This document shows, piece after piece, positions 11,256 to 25,003 of a stretch of 64,000 bases of DNA. A model generated the notes under the pieces. The model did not search any database and was not told where the DNA came from. It worked only from the letters and a program-made list of their open reading frames with translations. Made by a program: the position numbers and the translations under genes. The stretch is from NCBI GenBank assembly GCA_963678705.1, contig OY783212.1, positions 10,230,001 to 10,294,000 on the forward strand, written 5' to 3'. The stretch's first letter is position 1; the number at the start of each line of letters is the position of its first letter. The DNA is from Panorpa germanica (lineage: Eukaryota > Arthropoda > Insecta > Mecoptera > Panorpidae).

Positions 11256-14200
11256 ATACGACGCAACATAGCAATAAATTTTCTCTAAATAACTTGTTAA
11301 CAAATTCAATAAATGTCTGCAAAGCGGACAAAGCACCTCGACGAGTCAATTCCGAAAAAACCACAACCGGATATTTACGTCAATTTTTTAATAATTTCCG
11401 TACAAAAATTCTTTAAAAGCGTTGGTATTTATTTTTGTACAGTTGTAAAATCCCATTTTTAAAATCCGTATTATCTTATGGCTTTTAGACCAGACGGACG
11501 TTCACTTTTATTACGGAATAGTATTTTGTAATAACCATAAAATGACTGTGACAAAATTAAAAGGATTCCCTTTAACTTCAACCAGTATCAGTAAACTTCA
11601 TTCGTACGTCAATGCAACAACAATCAAATTTCACAAACTACAAACAATAATAAAGAAAAAAACTATTATGTACTGAAATAAATTTAAAATTAAATGGTAT
11701 ACAAATAAATCTTTCTGTTTTTCTAGTTAGAATGAGAATTACAATTAGAGTAAAAGAAACTATTTATTTGTGTGTAAAACCCGATATTCCTTAATGAAAA
11801 GTTTTTTTTTCTTTCTTTACAAATGATTCCCGATAAGTTTTTATTATACATATTTTATCATTGAGCCTCCTCGCAATCGTCCGCAATAAAAAAAATTGAA
11901 TTGAACGGTCCCTCAATATTAGATTTACCTTGAGCCCCATGACAATGGAGTAAGCAACTACGTGAACGTGAACTGGTTATACATACTGGTTAACCAATTA
12001 TAAACTCGATATCGAAGTATGGTAACAAAAACTATAGAAGATGTACTAAACTATTTAGCGGCACAGAGATATAAGCCAAAACTTTTACTATATAGCGATA
12101 ATTCTAAAACCTACTGAACGAAAACGCCTATACGATCTTAACTTTAAATTCGTTTTCTGAAGAATTTTACTTTTGTCACCATTTGAATCTAGACGCATCA
12201 TATGTAGAAAATATCGTATTTCAAACAAATTTAGAAGAAGATGCAATAAGATGGCTTAGCTAATATCATAAACATTAAATTATCCAGTGATTTAAAGAAT
12301 ATTATAAAATTTCTATCAAATTGCTTTCGATAAATGGTAGACATCATTATTGTAGTAAGAATATCGAAGTTAAAGTTTAGTCGTGTTCAAGTTCAAACAT
12401 GTTGAAGCTATTGCCATTGCAGTGTGATCAATTTAATTTACGATGTCAAAAACGAAATATCAATATTGGGTTCCTAATTTTCATAATATCGGCATATTGT
12501 AGCAGTGTACGTTCTTGGTTCTACCAATGTGAAGGACATCTTATAAGACGCTTTTAGTAAACATTCATGTGATTCGCATGGAACTCCAAATATTTAACTG
12601 TCAAATTCAGCATGGGACGTTGGTACTTCATCTCATCCTACTCATATACATATTCCAGTCCTTTGCTTATTATTTATTTCTCCTTACACAATGGGCTCGG
12701 CTCTATTAATAATATACATGTACAAATGGTTACCGTAAACATTTACATAACATTTAGTATTTCTAAACACACCTCATTCATACTTCAAGACAAATAATCA
12801 ATAGTCTGCGTGCGTAAGTGCTACTAAATGTATTTTTTTACATTGAATTTTTTTATTTTGTGGAAATCAATGTTAAAGACAATGTAGGGGTTTTTTTCTT
12901 AACGAAAAATGACTTTAAGGAGATGGAACAGGAACTTGTCTTAAATTTGTTATGGTTGTTTAGTCATTAAGATGAAGTCAGTGGCTTTACCAACCGGATA
13001 CTGTTGTAAACGCAATGTTTGCTTGTAATTAAAACAATTATACCAATATTTACTTTATCTATGACGTCCCTTTATGGTGTCCTCTTTATGATGAAAGATC
13101 AATATGAAACATTTCTCATTTTATATTACTATTGAAAAATTTGAGACTCAAGCGAACACCTGCTACACTCTAGAAATACATATACATATATAAAATAGGA
13201 TATAATCTTGAATTTTTGTCGAAAGGTCATCGTTTTACCCTTTATCCTCTAGAAAATATATAATACAATTTTTTTATAATTTTACACAATCACCATTAAC
13301 CTTAAATTAATTTTGTTCCAGACAATCTTTTATAAGTAATGCTTTCTGAAAAACTTCTATGTTACTCAACTCTTTGTTGTACGTTTTTGCTTTAGGCATT
13401 TTTTTTCCCAGAATCCACTTTATTTTTAGCACACGTCTTTATTTTAGCTACTGTTAGATTTTCGTTTACATTTAACTAGCAAATGTTTTTAAAGATACAG
13501 AATTTCGTGCATTGTAATACATTCAAGAGCTCTGCTTTAATAATATTAATATCGTTTGTCAGCTCTCTTAATTTCTTTAATTTTATCCAACCAATATTTT
13601 TTTTTATATATGCTATGGTTCTCTCAATTAAAAATCAATAATAACATTAATATTCATTTATTAATAATCAATTCCGATCGAATATGTATATGGCCAAATC
13701 TGTTAAGCGATCTGTATGTGTCGATGTCTCAAAGCAGAATCTGTAAGAGTTGTATTAAATGTCCCGTGTTGAACTCTGAATTTAAAGTCCCCGTGTGTCG
13801 AGCTCTAAGGTCGAGTCCCTCAGACACGTGCAAATGCGTATCCGTCCACACGCACCCTGTCTGGTTCCTTAATAGGATGCTAAATGAATGGGTCTTTGTA
13901 GCTGTAAATGTTATCATCGTTGGTCTGGGTTTTAGCCACGGGGTAGTCATACCCTCAAGTATCGCTAATAGATTTAACTGCTGACGACCATAATAAGGGT
14001 CGTACCATAGGTCTTAGCCTAAGAGTTTATTCGTAATTGCTTTTATCCTCTCTTTCTATTGAGACAAGAATATAACAAATGTAATGTTAGAGAAAGAGAA
14101 ATATATGAATCTAGTCAATCCTGTACTGTAGATGATTGTATTAATTAATGATCTATACAAGAATCCCTCTTTAATTTTTTACATGATAATAATAATTTAT

Positions 14201-14552
14201 TCATAAATTTAGCTATTAGTAACTTTTTTAAAATAAACTATTAATATTTATTTGCATAATACGTTGAATAAAATCGTTATTAACTTGTACACCCAAATAT
14301 AACATGGAGCTATAACTTATTATTTTACTTGCTAAGTATTATATTATTATAATGTCAGTTCCTATGAATTAATTTAATTTTTTAAAGTTCAACATGTTAG
14401 AACTTGTCAGTTCGGTTCAAACGTTTGGATTCGCCAACGCACTACGTTTACTTTTTTGTGAGTGTATTCTTGATCGTTTAATGGTTAGTACTGAGGTGGG
14501 GATAGGTGTCTTCAGTTGAATGGCGGGGGAGGTATTCCGTTCGACACATTGA

Positions 14553-14592
14553 TATAAACCAGCAACCATACTGTTTGCAGTTTAGTTCCAAT
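14553..14592 (+). promoter_or_regulatory. TATA box and initiator for first alternative exon
   Basis: TATAAA at 14553-14558 is followed by GCAGTTTAGTTCC at 14577-14589. Taking the A of CAGTTT (14579) as +1 puts the TATA box 26 bases upstream, normal spacing for an animal TATA/Inr core promoter; the arthropod initiator consensus is TCAGTT. The patch upstream (14460-14550) is GC-richer, with a GGCGGGGGAGG block. Transcription from here would give a leader of about 374 bases before the ATG at 14953. The first ATG in that leader (14591) opens a 29-codon upstream frame ending at 14680, out of frame with the main start. Confidence 0.4.
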
Positions 14593-14952
14593 GCGAGACG
14601 AGTTAACACACTGTTTTACACGTATACACAATAATCTAATAAAATATTTCAACAAATTTAACAACAATATTATGTATTAAATTGTGTTTACTAAATATCT
14701 TATAATCCTTTAAGTACAGCAAATGTTTTGGGTATTAAAATAATTATTAAATAAGGAAAGTGTTGTAATTATTGAAAACGAACATTTACGAAGTGTAAAG
14801 ACGATTATAAACGAGTTATAATATTATGTTAATACTATTTTTATATTTTTAAGAATATTTTAAATAGATATATAAATTTATTGAACTTTTTAATAGTGTT
14901 GTGAGTCTGTTTAAAACAAGTGGTATTTTAAATTTCTACTGGTTTTGTTGAT

Positions 14953-15042
14953 ATGGTTGTCAACAGAGTTCAAGCGACCAGTCCTGTGGTCCACAATAAC
15001 AATAATTTCAGATCCAGATTAATGTTTCCACAAAGACATAAG
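14953..15042 (+). CDS. Alternative first coding exon A of the large + strand gene
   Basis: ATG followed by 30 open codons ends exactly at AAG before a GTAATT donor, codon phase 0. The peptide starts M-V-V-N-R-V-Q-A-T-S-P-V-V-H, followed by four Asn, then F-R-S-R-L, and is basic near its end. Phase 0 lets it join the exon at 51424, whose acceptor is also phase 0; the reading then continues in frame for at least another 266 codons. The resulting intron would be about 36 kb. G at +4 of the ATG and the TATA/initiator upstream support the start. I do not recognise the peptide. The linkage to 51424 is inference and rests on strand, phase and order only. Confidence 0.45.
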
Positions 15043-17204
15043 GTAATTTATATTATTCTATTATTTGTTCTGGACCTAAACTTGTAGATTTCATAGCAGT
15101 CAATCTGTTCGGAAATTCAGCACAACACATGTCCGTGTAAATGACCTTTCAATGTTTTTCTGATTTTTTGAAGTTTTAATAGTTTATGTTTATCTCTCGT
15201 TATGTTAATGTATCGTTATCTTTGTCGTCGTAATCTAATCTTCTATATTTTCGATATCTTTGTTTATTTTCCATAATTTTGAATACAAAAATACGACGTT
15301 TATACAAAACACTTTTTTAAATTATTTTTAACAGTATTTATATGTCAAAGAATATATGCAACTTGGTTTATAAGTAATTATATTTTTATTACAGTATTTT
15401 TTCAGTTAATTAGTTGACCTTTTTAGTTTTACAATCTGAAAGAATAGCATTATGTATGTGGAATTATTTATTATTGACTGGACGAATCCACATTTTCTGG
15501 TACATTATAATTTTAAGGTTATTTGTCACATCTGACATTTTAAGACATAAAAATAACTTAAATTCTTTATGCCCCTTTGAAAGAATGTTCTTTGTTGCCT
15601 TTGTTAGTCTCATTTTTAAAAGTTAATATTTATATTTAGTGAAAATGTAAGCGATATGCTTGTATACGGGTTTTATTTTATAATTTTATTTCTTCGCTTC
15701 TTGATTCCATCTATTGTATTATTTTAAAATATTCCCGAAATGTTATACATTCTTAACAAATATGGATTATTATAAAAATGTATTTACAAAAAAATTGTAT
15801 CTAAAATTTTAACGATATAAGATATTTTTATTATTGTCATTTTTATTATTGCTAGTAAGGTTTCAAACCTTATTAAAAGATATGCCGTTTAAAACAATTT
15901 GCATCCATAGTTGTATTTTTAAATTTGAAATAATTTTCTTGAATAAAAATTCATTGTAATATCTTCTAAAAATATTATTATTTATTAAAAACTTACTGTA
16001 CTCTCTTGGAAAAACAATTATATTTAAGTACAAAGGATTTATATGACTTTAACATAAGAACAGATGTTAGGCGTGATAAAAATAGCACTTTGTAAATCAA
16101 ATATTTATTTCAAGAAACGTTGTTTCATAAGAAACCGTTTGCAATCCAAAAATACATCACTTAACACTGAATAACACAGCATAGTAACAGAACTCGCTTT
16201 GTTTACTGTTTTTAATTTTGAGAGTATATTTATTGTTATAACAAATAAGACTTATGGTAATTTTAATGCATATGCTTCAAACCGATATTTGATAAATAAG
16301 CACATACTCGATTATATTGTATAAGACTGAATTACTCTATTCAGAGCTGTAATTCGCTTCAGGCCATTTTTTAATTGAGCAAATAAATCAATTACCAATT
16401 TAAAAGTTTTGAGGAATTTTGTTTCATGATTACTCTTTTTATTAACAAACTATTATATTGCAATTAATAAAATCTGATATCAAAAATGATGTTTTAATAT
16501 TTATTCATATTATATATAAATAAATAGGAAATTACACAATTTAACCATGCAGTTGATAGTTTGAAGTATATACTTTTACACTTTATAAACCCGTTCTAAT
16601 TCTAAGAAAATCTTTAAGTTTAGCTTTCTTTGTAATGTTTCTACTTCGCCGTATAACATTTTCTGCAAAGTGGCAGTAAAACTCACCTATGTGTACATGT
16701 AGTAGATAATGTACATACAAGTATATTTATTATTTCAAACTTATCAAAACCAGTTTGAATGTTTCAAGCACGTCACTCGAGCTGTTATAATTAATTTTCG
16801 CTTTGTGGAGAATGATAGTGTTCTGGCATTAATTAATATTGCTGTCAGGAATATACTTTTGTGTCTGTCTGACCCGTCGCTAACCGATAGGTGAGGAGAG
16901 CAGTGACAAATTATGTAGCTAATATATTACATAATTACGTTTGGCAATGCTATGTATTTAAAACATCATTTGCAACGTTTCAAACATATAATTATAGTCG
17001 TATAGTATTGGTTTTTTTGGTAATAATTTTATATAATCATATTGTAGATTTATTGATTTTAAGGTTTTTATATTTCAACTCTAATAGTTAGTGATCGGAT
17101 TATAAAAAATAAGAAAATGTAAGATTATATTTCCACACCTTTTGAATAAGGTTATTTTTATCTAAAATATTTTGGTTTATCTTGGTTTCCAATACCCTAG
17201 TACA

Positions 17205-17360
17205 AAATTATCTTACAATGCAAGTTTCACACATGTTAGTTTGTCATAAGCTAATTCAAATGTTCATTTACTACTTTTCATATAGAAATTGTCTTGCAGT
17301 TCAAAGTTCACACTTGTTAGATCACTACAAGCTAATTACAAGATTCATTTTCCACCTGGA
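17205..17360. repeat. Two tandem units of the 81-82 bp repeat
   Basis: CAAGTTTCACACATGTTAG (from 17221) recurs as CAAAGTTCACACTTGTTAG (from 17302), a period of 81 bases. Each copy is followed by AAGCTAATT and TTCATTT. The pair shares motif order with 7125-7215 and 60690-60845. Open frames here are by-products. Confidence 0.6.
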
Positions 17361-19559
17361 ATTAATAAATTTTTATTTTAAAATGTGTTTATCTAGGAAT
17401 ATATTCTTTATTAATAAATTTTTAGTGACACATTGTTTTCTTGTTCGATTCTCTTCGTTATATTATATGTTGCTTAATTGAATAAATTCAAAATATAATG
17501 AAACACCTATTTTAGAGGAGACTATCGAGATTATTTAAAATTAAAAAACGTAAAAGTTTTGTAATTCAATGAATAAAGTAATTAAGATTTTAATTACAAT
17601 GCAGGGGATTTTATAATCAAAGCAGCTTTATCTTTAGGAGATAATAATTATAACATTACTAATGAAAAGAAGATGTGAATTATTTGTTTAAGATCAAATA
17701 GTTTGAAACTAGAACTTCATACTAAATTGTTTCATATGGCGCCTTTGCAATTTCATTTAATTTATAATTGGATTCTCTGAGTGCATTTGCTAATATTAAA
17801 TGTGGCACGATATATTTGACTAAAATTCTGATCTCAAAAATAGATAATGGCAATTATAATCACATCTCATCGTCTATTGTAATTAATCACTTCTCTTTTT
17901 ATTATCTTTTTTAATGTGATGTGCCAATTGTAAAACATTGTTATTATCAAATGCGTCTTTATTATTATATTTAAAGACACATTGTAATTATACGGACCCG
18001 CTTGTTATATTTATTTAATAGATTGTCCTAAATCGATTATAAAAGATACGTAATTATTTTTCATGTGATAAGACTCCATTCATGTTTGTACCATAAAATC
18101 ATCAAATAATTGTTCCTCTATTTCTAATAATTAAATAAAAAATTATGAAATTTTAAATAATCATGTAACATTTTCATTTTCATGTTATATTTTTTATTGA
18201 CGTCTATTTTACATATCTGTAAAATATAGAAATGTAATCGTATCTTTTTTAGTGGGTTTTGTACGTTAGGACTTTTTTATATACGATTATGTAACATCTA
18301 CGTAAATTTAATCATATGATAATTCGTACTTAAGCATTATGATAAAATAGGTCGGCGAAAAGGAAATAAATCACAAGTAGATTCTTTTTACATTAAATAA
18401 AGTTAAATTATATCAATGTTACTGCATACAATTTATATTATTTTCATTATTCATTATTGTTAATAAGCCTAATAAATAATAATATTTGCATTTATATTTT
18501 ATGTACTAACTAGAATAATAAAAGTCCTTGATGCCTACTTTCGAGGATATAATATAAATGATAAGTTAAGATTTGTCAATTGTTATTAAAGTAGTTAATA
18601 GCAACTAATGGCTACAATAAAATTTATATTGTTTAAAAACTATTAGATACATCTAGGCTAATCATGAATCAACCTAAAAATTAAAATTACATATGATTAT
18701 GTGGTATAACTCATAATCTGTAGTATATAATTAAAAAAGCGAATAGAAGCCCACGCTATATGGCTATAACAAATTTAGAAGGTCTGTGACAGAGGTTACC
18801 AACTAAACGTTCGCGTAAGTGCATCATTTATTTTTAATATAAATCTACTAGAAATTTGGCTTGTCCTATTTGAGGATTTGTTATCTCAATACAAAACAAA
18901 ATTAGGGCCAACTGTTAATATAGATATAATTTTTTAAAAATGATCAGAACAACAAATATCCTAAAGTGTCTGTTGTTACAAAGCACTTGTATACAACTTG
19001 TATAGTATTATGTTACTTATACACATATCAATAAGAATTGAAAACCTTTCTTCACAAAAGATTAAAAATTATTTACCTTATTTACAAATAGTACTTACTG
19101 CATTGTGCTTTACAAGGACTTATTTTGTAACACTCACCTATCTTTGAAATTTGCTTACTTTAGAATTGCTGATTTTATGTATCAAGTTACGTGTAAACTT
19201 AGTTACGTGCGTGAGTTCGCGTGAATACATTTTGTAGTATTTTGCATATTGCGTAATGGTATAATTATTACATTATACGACTAATAATGAAAAATTACTT
19301 TATTTTTAAATATAGGGTACGCTGCAATCGGTCTTTTGTTTAAATTGATATTTTTTAAATGATTTTTGTTGAGTTTGCAAAGTAATGTGTTTATTTGACA
19401 AGATATTTTTAGTATTTGTACTGACACATTTCATTTTTTTTATAAACCCGCTTTTAAATTAGTTTTTTGAAAAAATGTTTTTCTTTATACATTTTGCATA
19501 ATTTAATCAGCTTTCATTTATCGTGAAAATAATTAAGATATGTTATGCGGTTTAATAAT

Positions 19560-20035
19560 TATCGCACTTATACGATCGTGTGCGCCATTTTGAATCGTCT
19601 ATAAAACAGAGAAGTGGCTTCACATCTAAAAATTATCTACTCATTAAACTCTTCACTATACCAAATTTCACATTTCTATCAGAACCTGCACTGTCTCTCT
19701 ACTATCAAATACTATACACGGATGCGCGGTTCTCACTCTCCGCGCTATATCTCGGAAACGATTGATCACACGAAAAAATGCATAAAGTCCAATTTGTAGA
19801 GAATTTTACGCTCTACAACTTTACTAATAACTCAAAATATCATAAGAAACAAGATATCTACAAAAAAGCGATTTTTATAAAACACGACTCGCGTACACGA
19901 GATACTACGAGATATTTGAGGGAACTTATATTAATACAACGGCTTATTACTTTTCATTCCGAGATTAAATCATTCAATATTCAACTGAGCTACAAGCTAC
20001 ATAAAACAATAACAAAATACCATAGATTAAAATAA
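19560..20035. repeat. Probable TE-derived island, unclassified
   Basis: This segment differs from its surroundings: it is richer in C, has few + strand stops, and contains three overlapping open frames of 61, 61 and 85 codons. The 85-codon frame (19778-20035) is Lys/Tyr/Ile-rich and has no recognisable domain or splice sites. Phrases such as GGAAACGATTGATCACACGA and GAGAATTTTACGCTCTACAA remind me of repeated arthropod genomic sequence, but that is recollection only. I lean to a fossil repeat rather than a gene. Confidence 0.3.
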
Positions 20036-21539
20036 ATGTAAACTATAACAAACAACAAGTAAATATGTAAAAGGTTATAATCCATAAACTCTAAATAGTC
20101 GGTACGAGTTCTAATGTATATTTTATGTTACAGAATTATATTTTTTAACATGTTCTCATATCCAACATGCATACATACGTGTGTGTTGGACCTTTAACAT
20201 ATTAAATGACCAAAAGGAATGTCAAGAATGTTATTGTTACGACAAAAGAGTTTAAAACTAAGCTTATTTAGTTCTTTTTTAAATATTGTAATCCACTATT
20301 TCGAAATAGTTGACTACTTCTGATTTAAAAGACATTAGTGATTAGGCTGGCGTCACTGAAATACCTAAATAAAATTAAAACTACTAAAATATGCAGCTAT
20401 TTGTGTAACGGAAGTAGTTGTTTCAAATTATATATCATATAGCTTTATTTTTTTAGTTTCTTTAAGTAAGTTTGGTTGAGTCTTATTGTTTCTTGGAGGT
20501 CTACTTTACCTACACATACAGGAAGCTATCTTGCGAACAATGGAATAATGTAACTATATATTAAGTTATATTGCTGTTAGGTATACATATATAATGTTTA
20601 TTTATTATTTACTGATTATTTGTTAGTCATTATTTACGATGACAAGGTTTGCAAATCATAAGTATTCATTGTTAATTCGTTGCATATATTAATAATTTCT
20701 TGGTGACTACATTTATCATATTTTATGTGATTCAGTGTTTTATTCGTGAACGATATAAAAAACCCTGAATTCTCCAAAGTCGAGATAAAAACCAAAAAAA
20801 TTTTCGTCAAAAATTAGATAAATTATCGTTAGAAAGAAGAATATCCGGGAACTTAAATCTCACCATTAAAAAGTTTTTGTTTACGATTGCAAATGATGAG
20901 AAATTGAAAGTAATTAATGCACTAATTACATTTTTTATAGTTATTTTCTATAATTACTTTATTTTATAATAATGCTATGTGGTTACCTTGAAATCTACAT
21001 AAAACATAAATATGTCCACGTCTGTATAATAAGTATCAAACAACACAGTAATAAATTTATTTATTAAAAATAATAATGTTATTATTATTAAATTAAATAA
21101 CGTTACATTAAATGCAGTAAATTTCACAATTCGTACTATACATAATGTCAATCCATACAGCGTTACACTAATTAGAAGTGATGCAGTAAAATTTCTTTAC
21201 TCGTAATAATATAAAATTAATTCGTGTACGACATTCATTACGCGTTGCGAAGCTGGCACATTAGATCCATATAATATACGTATTTATACTTGACGCGTGC
21301 ATCGCCAACTATATCAGTCCCTTTCGGATTCGCAAGGTCAGAAAAGGACAGACATAGACGTGCGATATAGATGTGATTACGTTAGTATATACTGTACTTG
21401 ATACAGATACTAATTGGATTTTTAAATGAGAAATTTAACTTAATAAAATTTTATAATTTTATTTTTAAATTTTAAATGAATAAATATTTATAATAACAAT
21501 GTGGTTTTAAGGTTCACATGGGATGCATCAATCACATAC

Positions 21540-21660
21540 AATTTATCCTATGAAACGTAAAAGACAAGGCAATTGGAGCAGCGAGCACTACGATTTTTAG
21601 AGGCACCTGTATGTAGTCGTATAAATGTGTTACCGTCTGAATTTTAAACGAGATTATTTC
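21540..21660. repeat. Interspersed repeat, partner of 51.7 kb copy
   Basis: Contains ATGAAACG, a TTTTTAGAGGCACCTGTATG block and GTCGTATAAATGTGTTACCG. The copy at 51705-51815 has ATGAAACGGAGAAGAGAAG, TTTTTAGTGGTATCCGTGCG and TTCGTATAAATGTGTTATCG in the same order and orientation. Diverged TE copies; family not identified. Confidence 0.5.
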
Positions 21661-22804
21661 AAAAAGTTGTTGTCTCAATAAATCCATAACAGTCATGAAT
21701 ATGATTAGAGTCATACCTTAATTTTCTATTAGTTTTAAAAAAATATATATTCAATAAATATATTTTTAACTTCAATAGTGCGTAAGCTCTACTTCTTACT
21801 ATTTTTTAAATATGTAATGTTTTGAAATATATTATTATTATCTCACGGTATTGAATTTCAGTTAAACGCTTACACCAATAAAATTCTGATTGTAATCGTG
21901 TATAATAATTGGTATACAGAGTTTAAAATTACGTTCAACGACTTGTGTAGAAATCAGAGTTGCTTGATGTGTTTGACAACGACAACGGTAATGGTAATCA
22001 ACACCACCGCAATTAGCAAGCGCGTGCAAAACTTATTCGTAAACTGGTGGAACGCCGTGTCGTTCCGTTACTACCAATCTGGAGTTTCTAAAAGAAATCT
22101 AACCTAACTTATTCCAATGTTTTTTTTTTTTTTTTTTTATTAAAATTAAAGAAAATCTTTTTAAAAGTTATTAACTAGTCAATGTCGTTAGTGCATTGGT
22201 TCATACGCCATTTATTTAACATACTTCCAGAATTATTGGAATGTAATATCATTTTGTTTTTTAATTTTTGTTTTTTTTGTTTAATGTGTTTATGACAAAC
22301 TATTTTTTATAGTTTGGTTATGCCTATTTTATATAGCTATGTGTAAAAATTGCGTTATAAATTGTAGATCTTATCTTCATAATCTAGGACAGATAATAAT
22401 AGATCCATGATGATCACTTTTCACTTTTAATTTTATTTGCAATAAATTGAACCAACAATGCAGTAAAAATGTACATTTACAAAATACAAAATATACAATT
22501 TCTTTATCTAAATATAAAGAAATATATACAATTAAATTGTTCAGTATAATAATTACTATCCACTTATAAATAATCATCACGGTACTTATGCAATTCTAAT
22601 TACTGCGATAAACATTATTTTGCTTCAGATTACGTTACGTTTACGTAATAACTCTATTACGAGGTCGCATCGATAATGACAGAACAGTTGTGTGGTTTAT
22701 TCATTTCATTTTAACCATTGTCATATTCTTCATTTGATATCGGCTCGTTTGTGACACTAAAGCGCCAATTACTTCCTCTATAGCTCGCGCGCCTGACTTG
22801 TGGT

Positions 22805-22992
22805 CGCCAGTCAGTGGTGTATTGTGGTCTAGATTGCGTTCTTTTCTTATTTAGATATTTTGAAACTGTATTAAAAGACAGCTAAATTATTTCCTAAATT
22901 ACACGTAATTTTTAGAACTGATCACAGAAGTTGTGTCAGTTATATGAACAACAAATGCTATCAGTAATACGGTTTGGACTACAACCCTTTCA
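22805..22992 (+). promoter_or_regulatory. Possible promoter and noncoding first exon
   Basis: A GC-richer patch (AGCTCGCGCGCCTGACTTGT, from 22782) leads into GCCAGTCAGTGGTG, where TCAGTG at 22811 resembles the arthropod initiator. About 180 bases later a strong consensus donor GTAAGT occurs at 22993. ATGs in between open only short frames, one of eight codons and one ending in phase 2 at the donor, so the exon would be noncoding. The acceptor at 51423, where the next exon starts directly with ATG, would suit such a leader. Transcript evidence is absent. Confidence 0.3.
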
Positions 22993-25003
22993 GTAAGTTT
23001 TGCGGCTAGGGTCTTTACAATCCACTTGCATTTGACACTTCACGCACACATGTATATTTAATAGAAATTAATGAGCAGTAGAGCGATACCCAGAGGAAGC
23101 GTTTATAGCTATACCAGTACATAGTTCTTATAACTAAGAATGCTTTTACTAAGTACTCGTATATAAGTATGCAACACCCATGCCAGAAAACGACAGTCAC
23201 GTCCAGTTCTTAATAAAATAACAATTAAAAATATAAAAATTAATTAAATAAAATTATTTAATTATGTGGTTATTAGTTTGTTTAAATAGGGTAAATTGAA
23301 ATAATGATATAAAACAATAAGTAATGAAGGTAAAAAAATAATGACAGGAAATATTTAAAATTTTATTAGTGGAAAGTTGTGTTATAATTTTATTTGTTAT
23401 GGTCTGTTGATTTAAAATATGTTAAAAATTTGATTGTGTAATAATATTTATAAAAATGTTAAGGTTCAGTAAATTTGGCATTGAAAATTACGATTTTTTT
23501 TGGCACTAATGTACCAATGTAATATTTTTTGAGACTGTACATCAATTTCTTTTTAAAAATATATACTAAGGGTTATCAACATAGATTAGTTATTACCTGA
23601 GTGTTATATGAACAGTTTATAGAGTCGTGGTTTCAAACCTAAGCTACTGTGGTTTGTAAATAACTTTGGTCTGCTATAGATTTATCTAGTGAATATTGAT
23701 ATTTTTCTTGAATGATTTGACGTTCTACATATCGTGCCTATTGATACTGTAAATTTGTACAATCACAACCCTTGGTGCTTCTAGTACCTGGAATCAATTC
23801 TATTAATATATAAAATCCTTTAAGTATGTATTGCAAGTCAAAATTTTTACAAATAGGTATATTACATGATTTTTGTTTGTACACGAATTTATCAAAAAAA
23901 TTTAAATGTCTGCACAATATTTCACAGTTAACACCCAACATCATTGAGTGTGTTTATCTTTTAACCTTACTTTAATTGTGGGTCGTAAAGTATAATGATA
24001 AAGTAAAAATAGTAAAAAAATTATCATAAAATTGAAATATGTATATGTAGTTATATATATTATTACCAATAGCAGTGATTGTCAAGCCTTATATATGATC
24101 ATTCATTATAACTTATTATTATGTATACATACTTTTATCTCTAGGGCAAGAATAGATTTGTTTCATTCGCAAACGTTTTCAGTCGCTTTCCTACAAGGAG
24201 GAAAATAACAGAAAATAGTTACATATGTGGAATAATCATTGTAGAATTGCAAACATAGAAAGACTAGTGAAAATCTGCTTGTTTGCGGCGGGCGGTATGA
24301 TAACTATTTAGAATCACCGAAATGGTCATAGTGATTTTTGTAAATAAGCCTGTAAAAATTATTTTGCAAAATTTGGAAAAAAAATTGATCTACGATTACG
24401 TCCCAACGTTCAGTTATAATGTTTAGTTTCGATTTTTTGATTAATTGTGAATTTTCAAACTGTGGGTGCCATACTCTATAGACGACAAACCCAATACTTA
24501 ATGGCATAATAGTTTGAGATGAGAAAGGATGGAGGCACAATATATCACACAGCACATAGATGATAGAAATTAATTTGAAATAGCACAGTAAATGGGGAAC
24601 AACAACAAAACATTCAGAACATAAATAAATGGGAAACTGGATTGAATAATTAAGATTTAATAAAAAGAATTGTCGTTGGAAATATTAAATTGTGAAATAT
24701 AGTGCATTAAGTATTTAAAAACTCCATCTACCTGTAATATGTTAAACCCAAAGACAATATTTACATCGTAAATTATAGTAACAAAATTAATAATCCATAT
24801 TTAATACTACACTTTATATTGTATACACAAAATAAAAATCGAAAAGAAAATTTGAAATAATTAAAATATTTTTTTTTTGTATATAAACATGCAATTTTAT
24901 TAATATTATCAATTTCTGACCTCTACCGTGGATGACACTGATATTATATAAAATAAACAAGTAACAATAGGGACATAAAACGGCGCCATCGCACCATTTG
25001 CAT

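Larger units (their letters stand above)
137..14552. other. AT-rich noncoding region upstream of first recognisable promoter
   Basis: I found no convincing protein-coding exon in this 14 kb. All open frames are short, begin at random ATGs and lack composition change or splice support. The stretch holds several repeats annotated separately: TIR elements at about 1.1-1.6, 4.6-4.9, 6.7 and 9.9 kb, a LINE-like tail at 5.6-5.9 kb, and paired copies at 8.7 and 11.1 kb. A (GA)n microsatellite lies near 7221-7240 and a TAGATAGA run near 481-500. It may be intergenic, or a still more upstream intron if the gene starts outside the window. Confidence 0.6.

Noticed and set aside
13556..13984. 142-codon + strand frame, the longest in the window
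   Set aside because: It begins in AT-rich sequence, has no recognisable domain, Kozak or splice support, and part of it is open on the other strand as well. Probably chance plus a GC-richer patch.
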